Part shown: in pieces, positions 57,899 to 64,000 of the stretch
Layout: the number at the start of each line of letters is the position of its first letter
How positions within the stretch are numbered: position 1 is the first letter of the stretch
Notes under the pieces: generated by a model
Told to the model about the DNA's origin: nothing
The model's database searches: none
What the model saw: only the letters and a program-made list of their open reading frames with translations
Source: Cyclobacteriaceae bacterium
GTDB taxonomy: Bacteria > Bacteroidota > Bacteroidia > Cytophagales > Cyclobacteriaceae
Length of the DNA: 64,000 bases
Direction: 5' to 3'
NCBI GenBank assembly: GCA_012033595.1
Contig: JAAUQL010000019.1
Coordinates: forward strand, 1-64,000
Made by a program: the position numbers and the translations under genes

Positions 57899-57904
57899 AT
57901 TTCT

Positions 57905-59872
57905 CTATTTTACATTTAAAAATTGTTTTGGCCACAGCTTCATGGTATTGGATCCTGCCTCCAGTTTTTGAAAAGGCCCTGCCGCGGGCTTTTCCTGATC
58001 ACGGGCAACATTGAAATAATCTGTGTCTATGCGTATTTGCCCACCATCCGGGTTTAGGAAAGGAACTTCAGGCTGAAATGCTTCCCCCAGCATTTCGGTG
58101 CTTACCTGCACATTCTTCACATTTTTGTATGAATCATTCAGTTCAAATTTCAGAAAAACGCCTTCACTGTTTTCGATCAACTGAACCTGCGTAGCAAATG
58201 AGGAGTCAACCACAGCGCCTGTTTCGCGGACAAAAGCTTTGGAGCCATTCAGGTATAGATTGGATGCAATCGAAACCGGATATAGCAGTTTTGCATAGTC
58301 ATCGGGACTTTGTCCCGGCACCCATTCATTGACAGAAACCGGGAAGTTGTCGTAGTGGTATGTTCCGGTCAGCAGCTTCCCGCTTTCCTTCTGGCTGATA
58401 AAAATATTGTTGTAGTACCTGTCATCCCCGCCCTGAATGGTCATTAAACCGGCCACCATGGTGGAGTGCTGGTAATGATAGGGTGTGAACCGGTTGAGCA
58501 CTGGCCGGAGCATGACTTCACCGCCAATTAAGTTGTTTACTATGGCACTTCCCTGGGCGGCATTTAGAAATGCTTGTTTAGACAATAAAACATTATTGTC
58601 AACCAGGTGCGGCCCGTGCGATACCTCGATGAATAAGTCCTGCTGAAAGTTGCGATACATTACGTTTTTACTGACTCTGACACCCTGAGCCTGCCAGTCG
58701 AGCCACAAGCCTTTCCAGCAATCGTGAATCAGGTTGTTATGAATATATGTGTCAATGGCTACATGCAGCTTGATCCCGGCCATTTCATAACCCCGGTATT
58801 GCCGCTGGGTAGTGATGTCGTAAATATGATTGTTGTAAATCTGACTAAATATAGCCCCAAGATGCCCGACGATACCCGCCTGACCACAGTCGTAGATGGT
58901 ATTGTTCCGAACAATGTGGGCGCCTATGGTTTCTTTGGACCAGCCGATTTTTAAGGCATTGAATACCACGTCGCGTTGTCTCTGGGTGCCATGTTTTACC
59001 TTTTCCTTGGTCCAGCGGTTTTCTCCGGTGCTGTGTTCTTTGCCCAAACTGATGCCCACGCATTTTGAGTTGCTAACGGTATTGTTTTCAATGATCCATC
59101 CCTTACTCCAGTTTGGCCCGATGAGGCCGTCCTGGGCAGCAGTTGGCGGAGCCCATTTAGGTGCTGCCTGGCTCAAGGTGAAGCCACGCACAGTAATGTA
59201 GTTGACATAATTTTTGGCCGGCCAGAAAACATACCGCCTCACGTTGATCTCTACATGCTCTCTGTTGGGATCGGCACCCTGAAAATTGGCCCAAATCGTG
59301 GTGTTTTCCGCGTTGCTTTCACTGTACCACTGGTAGATTGAAGCTTCGGGATATAGTGCATTTTCCAGTGGTTTTGGATCTTTTACCTGATCCAGCGAGG
59401 CTACTTCAAAAAGAGCTTTATCATTGAGGTACACTTCGCCTGTGTGGTGTTTGCGACCCAAATCGAGAAACCAGTCGCCTTCGATCAATTGCTGGTAAGG
59501 ATTGTAATCCCCGAACATATCATTGCCAAGCACAACCTTCCACACATTTTTGCTCACCTTTTGCCATCCGCTCACTACCTCAGATCCTTTGATGGCAACA
59601 TTTTCTCCCGGAGCCGCCTGATAGACAATCCGGTTAATGTCGCTGGTGCCTCCATTGACCGGGTTTACCCATTCGCGGTACACCCCTTCGTGCACGGTAA
59701 TCACATCACCCGCCCTGGCGATATCGGCTGCTGCCTGTATGGTCTTGAACGGAGCCGATGCTGAGCCGGTATTCAGGTCATTTCCGGTTTTGGCAACATG
59801 GTATTCGGTAGCATTGCAAAGAGTAAAAACACCACTCAAAAAGTATAGAAATGCGAATAATTTGAATTTCAT
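57905..59872 (-). CDS. GH120 beta-xylosidase (parallel beta-helix), PUL C
   Basis: 655 residues with signal peptide (FAFLYFLSGVFTLCNA). Closely follows the XylC-type GH120 pattern: YHVAKTGND opening, GDVITVHEGVYREWVNP, TTIWANFQGADPN, WAPPTAAQDGLIGPNWSKGW, GKEHSTGENRW and NNTIYDCGQAGIVGHLGA. Asp392 in GLWLDWQAQG and Glu416 in DLFIEVSHGP match the known nucleophile and acid/base of XylC (Asp382, Glu405), with one extra residue between them. It releases xylose from xylo-oligosaccharides. It ends 6 bp before the GH10 start, so the two are cotranscribed. Confidence 0.95.
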   Translation of the reverse strand: MKFKLFAFLYFLSGVFTLCNATEYHVAKTGNDLNTGSASAPFKTIQAAADIARAGDVITVHEGVYREWVNPVNGGTSDINRIVYQAAPGENVAIKGSEVVSGWQKVSKNVWKVVLGNDMFGDYNPYQQLIEGDWFLDLGRKHHTGEVYLNDKALFEVASLDQVKDPKPLENALYPEASIYQWYSESNAENTTIWANFQGADPNREHVEINVRRYVFWPAKNYVNYITVRGFTLSQAAPKWAPPTAAQDGLIGPNWSKGWIIENNTVSNSKCVGISLGKEHSTGENRWTKEKVKHGTQRQRDVVFNALKIGWSKETIGAHIVRNNTIYDCGQAGIVGHLGAIFSQIYNNHIYDITTQRQYRGYEMAGIKLHVAIDTYIHNNLIHDCWKGLWLDWQAQGVRVSKNVMYRNFQQDLFIEVSHGPHLVDNNVLLSKQAFLNAAQGSAIVNNLIGGEVMLRPVLNRFTPYHYQHSTMVAGLMTIQGGDDRYYNNIFISQKESGKLLTGTYHYDNFPVSVNEWVPGQSPDDYAKLLYPVSIASNLYLNGSKAFVRETGAVVDSSFATQVQLIENSEGVFLKFELNDSYKNVKNVQVSTEMLGEAFQPEVPFLNPDGGQIRIDTDYFNVARDQEKPAAGPFQKLEAGSNTMKLWPKQFLNVK

Positions 59873-60018
59873 TTTATGCTAATTATTATTCAAATGATAA
59901 ATTAAGAATCTCAAGCCGGTATCTCGGATGTTGCATCAGCTCTATGGGTTTTTACTCCCGATCAGAGGCTTGTAGCTCATGTCTTCCAAATCTCCTGGCC
60001 AATGATCATATCAATAAC

Positions 60019-61611
60019 CTAATCATTCACCGGCACCTTATATTTTTGGCGGAGCGCTGCAAGTTTATCTTCCATATCTTTCCTGATTGCTGCGTAAGCA
60101 GAGTCATGAAACACATTATTCATTTCCATGGGATCCTTTTTAAGGTCATACAATTCCCATTCATCTATATCGTAGTAAAAATGAACCAGTTTGTAGTCCC
60201 TGGTCACGGCACCATAGTGCTTTTTGACCATGTGAACCGAGGGGTACTCATAATAGTGGTAGTAAACGGCATCTCTTGTCCATTTCTCGTCTTCGCCTTT
60301 TAAAAGTGGCATGAGGCTTTCACCCTGCATATCAGCGGGAGGGGTAATTCCGGCAGCTTCAAGAAAAGTCTGGGCAAAATCGAGATTTTGCACCATTTCA
60401 TCGTTTTTAGTTCCCTGGGGTATCACACCCGGCCATTTCATCAACAGTGGGGTTTTGAATGATTCATTGTAAATAAAGCGCTTGTCGAACCAACCGTGTT
60501 CCCCAAGGAAAAAGCCCTGATCAGAAGTATAAACAACAATGGTATTTTTGTCCAGCCCGCTTTCTTTTAAGTAGTCGAGCACCAGGCCCACCCCCTCGTC
60601 AACCGAAGCAATGCAACCCAGATAATCCTGCATATAGCGTTGATAACGCCAGCGCATCAAATCCTCTTCCGACATATCCTCATATGCCTCCATAAAATCC
60701 TTGTTGATTTGTAGGTAGGTGCTGTCCCATGCCTTTCTTTGCGCTTCATTCAACCGACCCACTGTACTATTAAAAGCAGCGATATCCCAGCTTTCTGACG
60801 TACTATGCGTCCTTGTAATGGTTGGTTCTATGCCCAACTCGCTTATGGTTTCGGGATAAAGTTTAGAATCGCCGGCCCAGTTCATGTGCTCAAGAATGTT
60901 CATTTCAGCGGTTTTGGCGGCAGTGCCCCTTCCCTCAAAATTGTCGAACAGGGTAGGCGGTTCCGGAAACTGCCTTTTAGTGAAGTCCTGGTAATGTCTT
61001 TTTGCGGGCAACCATTCGCGGTGCGGAGCTTTGTGTAAATACATCAGAAAAAATGGCTTCTCTTCGTTTCGGTCATTTTTCAACCAATCGAGGGTCATGT
61101 CCGTGATGATATCGGTAACATAACCCACCACATTTATCCGCCCATCATTTTTTGTAATGAAATCAGGATTGTAATAGTTACCCTGACCCGGAAGTATTTT
61201 GAACTGGTCGAAACCTTTGGGATTGTTTCCGAAATGCAGCTTGCCAAACATGGCTGTTTGATATCCTTCCTTTTGAAGAATTTGCGGAAATGTAACCTGC
61301 GTAGTATCAAAAGGCTGGATATTGTTGATTTTTCCATTAATGTGACAATGCTTGCCCGTGAGGATAGTAGCCCGCGAGGGCGCACAAATGGAATTGGTAA
61401 CACTGGCATTGGTAAACAATACCCCCTCATCTGATATCCGGTCAATATTTGGTGTTTGCATCAAATGGCTACCATAGGCACTGATGGCCTGGTAGGCATG
61501 ATCGTCGGACATGATAAACAGGATATTGGGCCTGTCAGGCTTTTTGTCTGGCTGACAACTTATCAGCACGATCCCCAGAAACAACACTAAAATATTTTTA
61601 TTCATAATCAT
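60019..61611 (-). CDS. Lipoprotein sulfatase (S1 family), PUL C
   Basis: 530 residues. Lipobox Cys19 (LISC). ILFIMSDDHAYQAISAYG is the metal site and ICAPSRATILTGK holds the CxPSR motif with formylglycine Cys76. HAPHREWLPAKRHYQDF, YTSDQGFFLGEHGWFDKRF and KDPMEMNNVFHD are typical of the large N-acetylglucosamine-6-sulfatase-like group. The exact substrate is unknown. It lies between a second sulfatase (upstream) and GH120 (downstream), so it probably removes sulfate from the same glycan. Confidence 0.93.
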   Translation of the reverse strand: MIMNKNILVLFLGIVLISCQPDKKPDRPNILFIMSDDHAYQAISAYGSHLMQTPNIDRISDEGVLFTNASVTNSICAPSRATILTGKHCHINGKINNIQPFDTTQVTFPQILQKEGYQTAMFGKLHFGNNPKGFDQFKILPGQGNYYNPDFITKNDGRINVVGYVTDIITDMTLDWLKNDRNEEKPFFLMYLHKAPHREWLPAKRHYQDFTKRQFPEPPTLFDNFEGRGTAAKTAEMNILEHMNWAGDSKLYPETISELGIEPTITRTHSTSESWDIAAFNSTVGRLNEAQRKAWDSTYLQINKDFMEAYEDMSEEDLMRWRYQRYMQDYLGCIASVDEGVGLVLDYLKESGLDKNTIVVYTSDQGFFLGEHGWFDKRFIYNESFKTPLLMKWPGVIPQGTKNDEMVQNLDFAQTFLEAAGITPPADMQGESLMPLLKGEDEKWTRDAVYYHYYEYPSVHMVKKHYGAVTRDYKLVHFYYDIDEWELYDLKKDPMEMNNVFHDSAYAAIRKDMEDKLAALRQKYKVPVND

Positions 61612-61680
61612 GTTTTTTGTTAATCAATGTCCGTGAGGAATTGATCACTATTAGGCGTTTTTTTGTAGCGGCAAAAAATC

Positions 61681-63192
61681 TTATTCTATCCGAACAGTAT
61701 TTAGCAATTCATGCAACTGCTGCACCTTTTCCGGATGCTGATCATATAGATTATTGGTCTCTGACGGATCATTTTCCAGATCGTACAAGGTACCTGGCGC
61801 TTCTTCGGGGCCGGGCGCTATGGTTTGTGGCTTGGAAAAGCCCCCAGACCCCAGTTGCGGCGTGTATTTCCATTTTCCCTGTCGAATGGCAAAATACCCA
61901 TCCAGTGAATGATGGATGGTCTCATTGCGAATGGGAGAATTATATCCCTTTCCGATAAATGCAGGCCAGAGATTATAGCTATCTTCACCTGCCCCTGTGG
62001 GTACTTGCTGTTCCAGCAAACCAGCCACTGTAGCCAGCAGGTCGGTAGCGCATAGCACTTCAGCAGATGTGGTTCCGGCAGTGATCGCCTGTGGCCAGCG
62101 GGCCAGGTACGGCACCCGGTGACCAGCTTCGTATATATCAGCTTTCCGTCCTTTATAAAAATAATTTGCCCGGTGCTGGTGCGCTTCAATATCTTCCGGA
62201 CGCCAGTCAGCGCCGTTGTCGGAGGTGATGATTACCAGGGTATTTTCTCTCAGCTCATTGTCATCCAGCGTTTGAAGCACTTTCCCGATCATGTCATCTA
62301 CCATTGCCACGAAATCGCCATACGTTCCGGCACCGGATTTTCCCTGATATTCGTCCAGTGGCAGCCAGGGAGTATGCGGCGCGGGCAAGGGTAAATAAAG
62401 AAAAAATGGTTGTTCATTTCCGGCTTTTCTGTTGATGTATTGACAGGCTGAGTCCACAACAGTTGGGAAAACCTGGTCGAAATCAAACCCTGGCGATACC
62501 TTGCCTGGCCTCCAGATCACTCCTCTGCCATCGTTGGCCTCTGTACGACCTTCGGTAAAATCAGTAGGTGCTTCCACCACTTTGCCATTTCGGATATAAC
62601 AATAGGGGCTCATATCCAGCGAAGCGGGAATAATGAATGAATGGTCAAATCCATGATCTGAGGGCCCACCTTGCACCTCTTTGGCATAATCTACATTGTC
62701 CTCAAATTCACGGGTTACTTCATCATTCCATTGAATATCGGGTATCTCTTTGTCGGGGTTCAGCTTAGGCCATTCCAGCCCCAAGTGCCATTTACCTATA
62801 CAGGCAGTTTGGTATCCCTGCTGTTTCAAAAAAGAAGCAACGGTCACGGTGCCTTTGTCAATAAGCGGAGCAGAATAACCCCACAGCACGCCGGACTTGA
62901 GCCGGGTGCGAAATGCATACCGGCCTGTCAATGTTCCGTACCTTGTAGGCGTACACACTGCGGAATTGCTGTGGGCATCGGTAAAACGGATACCTTCACT
63001 GGCAAACCGATCCAGGTTGGGGGTAGGTATTTTTGATTCCCGGTTGTAGGAACTCAGGTCACCTATACCCAAATCATCCGCAAGGATATAAATGATATTG
63101 GGATGTTGGTCATCTTCCTGACCGGTTTGTGTGTTTTGCTGACAACTCGCGCTGTATAGCAACAGGGATAGTAAAAAAAATCGTCTTATCAT
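61681..63192 (-). CDS. Lipoprotein arylsulfatase-type sulfatase (S1 family), PUL C
   Basis: 503 residues. Lipobox Cys17 (LLYSASC). IIYILADDLGIGDLSSYN is the metal site; AVCTPTRYGTLTGR holds a CTPTR variant of the CxPxR motif with formylglycine Cys80. CIGKWHLGLEW and ITSDNGADWRPEDIEAHQHR complete the active site. The form resembles arylsulfatase-A-like members. It is the first enzyme gene after the PUL C SusD, separated from it by hairpins at 63217-63242 and 63421-63455. Confidence 0.93.
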   Translation of the reverse strand: MIRRFFLLSLLLYSASCQQNTQTGQEDDQHPNIIYILADDLGIGDLSSYNRESKIPTPNLDRFASEGIRFTDAHSNSAVCTPTRYGTLTGRYAFRTRLKSGVLWGYSAPLIDKGTVTVASFLKQQGYQTACIGKWHLGLEWPKLNPDKEIPDIQWNDEVTREFEDNVDYAKEVQGGPSDHGFDHSFIIPASLDMSPYCYIRNGKVVEAPTDFTEGRTEANDGRGVIWRPGKVSPGFDFDQVFPTVVDSACQYINRKAGNEQPFFLYLPLPAPHTPWLPLDEYQGKSGAGTYGDFVAMVDDMIGKVLQTLDDNELRENTLVIITSDNGADWRPEDIEAHQHRANYFYKGRKADIYEAGHRVPYLARWPQAITAGTTSAEVLCATDLLATVAGLLEQQVPTGAGEDSYNLWPAFIGKGYNSPIRNETIHHSLDGYFAIRQGKWKYTPQLGSGGFSKPQTIAPGPEEAPGTLYDLENDPSETNNLYDQHPEKVQQLHELLNTVRIE

Positions 63193-63420
63193 TATCGTTT
63201 TTCAATTTTTAAAAACAGGCCAGTCTTTACGATGTGTGGCCTTTTTTTGTGTTTGGAGTTATAACAAATTAGTTTGGTTCTATATTCAGAAGATAATAAT
63301 GAAGGCAAAGTGTATCAGGTAGCGCTAAAAAAAGATAATTCGCATTATACCCTTCTAACCGTGCATTAGTAATTATTGAGCATCGTTGAATATGATTAAA
63401 TAAAAAAATATCGTTTGATA
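63193..63420. other. Leader region between PUL C SusD and the first sulfatase
   Basis: Together with the terminator next to it this makes a 310-bp gap without genes. AT-rich; it holds the hairpin at 63217-63242 close to the sulfatase start and a TATAAT-like string (GGGTATAATGCG on the minus strand). No clear Bacteroidota promoter pair was fixed. Confidence 0.5.
63217..63242. terminator. Hairpin just upstream of the first PUL C sulfatase
   Basis: AGGCCA (63217-63222), 14-nt loop, TGGCCT (63237-63242), with T-runs on both strands. On the minus strand it lies about 25 nt before the sulfatase ATG, so it may act as a 5' attenuator or leader structure. Confidence 0.5.
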
Positions 63421-63455
63421 AAAATTCCCGTTAACTGCGGGTTAACGGGAATTTT
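63421..63455 (-). terminator. Terminator after PUL C SusD
   Basis: AAAATTCCCGTTAAC (63421-63435), 5-nt loop, GTTAACGGGAATTTT (63441-63455): a perfect 15-bp stem ending in T on the minus strand, 48 bp after the SusD stop. It probably limits read-through into the enzyme genes. Confidence 0.88.
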
Positions 63456-63502
63456 AATGTATGCTTTTTCATCAGGTCTTAACCTCTTAACCGATTTTAC
63501 CT

Positions 63503-64000
63503 TTACCAGCCGGGGTTCTGATCTTCAGCGTTGATGGCGTTGTTGGAAAGCATTTCCGTATCGGGGATAGGCCACAATAAATCCCTTTCTCTGTATTCAA
63601 AAGTGATATTGTATTTATTGCCATAAGCGCCACCTGTGTATTCTGGACCCGAATATTTAACAGGGTAGTAATCGGCCAGAATATACTTTAACATGGGATC
63701 CCCATTTTCAAGTTTTATTCTCCTTAAGTCGTACATACGAACTCCTTCACCAACAAACTCTACTGCCTTCTCAGTAATCAACGCGTATTTAAATGCATCT
63801 TTTTGGTTATCAATTTTATGCATCGGATCTGCTACGATGGCATCAAGTTCAGCCAAATTGATATCTTCTGGCGAGGTACGTGGAGTACCATCGGCATTGC
63901 GAGCACGTTCTCTGAGCATGTTCAGGTTTTTCATGGCTTCCTGCAAATTGCCCAATTCGTTGTATGCTTCTGCCTTTAGGGCAAAAATCTCGGCATATCT
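63503..64000 (-). CDS. susD: SusD/RagB lipoprotein of PUL C, C-terminal part (runs off the right edge)
   Basis: The reading frame is open to the window edge (RYAEIFALKAEAYNELGNLQ and onward), giving about 165 C-terminal residues; the Met at 63955 is internal. It shows the usual SusD end: LITEKAVEFVGEGVRMYDLRRIK, RDLLWPIPDTEMLSNNAINAEDQNPGW. The matching SusC and regulators should lie just beyond 64000. SusD binds glycan above the SusC channel. Confidence 0.92.
   Translation of the reverse strand, partial: RYAEIFALKAEAYNELGNLQEAMKNLNMLRERARNADGTPRTSPEDINLAELDAIVADPMHKIDNQKDAFKYALITEKAVEFVGEGVRMYDLRRIKLENGDPMLKYILADYYPVKYSGPEYTGGAYGNKYNITFEYRERDLLWPIPDTEMLSNNAINAEDQNPGW

Noticed and set aside
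1-64000. CRISPR arrays, tRNA or rRNA genes
   Set aside because: No regularly spaced repeats, cloverleaf or rRNA-like sequence was seen on reading through; a tRNAscan/Infernal run would be needed to exclude them fully.

Overview
The window is chromosomal DNA from a Bacteroidota bacterium. I infer a polysaccharide-degrading, probably marine member of the Cytophagales. The evidence is three sets of SusC/SusD-type nutrient-uptake genes, ECF sigma/FecR regulators with matching STN-domain SusC proteins, many lipoprotein enzymes, Bacteroidota-type promoter elements (TTG, about 19 nt, TAnnTTTG), and a glycogen synthase / panC divergon followed by panD, a flippase-like protein, rfaE2 and a zinc peptidase. 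No rRNA, tRNA, CRISPR array or intact transposase was seen.

Layout. Positions 1-7500 hold housekeeping genes: the 5' end of glgA (minus), a plus-strand operon panC-panD-membrane protein-rfaE2-metallopeptidase closed by a clear terminator, an AraC regulator, then minus-strand genes for a holin-like membrane protein, a small membrane-associated protein, a GGGP synthase and a Na/Pi cotransporter. From about 7990 to the right edge everything is on the minus strand and forms three tandem polysaccharide utilisation loci (PULs), each read right to left. PUL A (25857 to 7990) is sigma factor, FecR, SusC, SusD, DUF4959/DUF5000-type lipoprotein, a truncated GH3, a TonB/MORN protein, a GHL6-type hydrolase, GH97 and a sulfatase. 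PUL B (43640 to 26068) is sigma factor, FecR, SusC, SusD, a beta-helix lipoprotein, a PKD lipoprotein, a GH63-like (MGH1) enzyme, an unknown six-hairpin-like protein and a GH3 with PA14. PUL C (right edge to about 43958) is the end of a SusD, two sulfatases, GH120, GH10, GH29, a third sulfatase, two tiny genes, GH51, a cellulase-like clan-A enzyme, GH97, GH43, a second GHL6 and a small secreted protein.

Working model (inference): PUL C attacks a sulfated, fucose- and arabinose-decorated xylan. A surface GH10 would cut the chain, SusCD would import fragments, sulfatases would strip sulfate, GH29/GH51/GH97/GHL6 would remove side sugars, and GH120/GH43 would release xylose. PULs A and B share module types with it (GH97 plus GHL6, xylosidase-type GH3) and may handle related polymers. 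Each of PULs A and B carries its own envelope-spanning switch: STN domain of SusC, FecR anti-sigma, ECF sigma.

A strong technical signal runs through the window. At least eight genes are broken by a one-base shift, each repaired by adding one base, often in a short homopolymer. This looks more like systematic under-calling of homopolymers in the assembly than like gene decay. The exception is the PUL A GH3, whose 5' third is truly missing next to an AT-rich scar.
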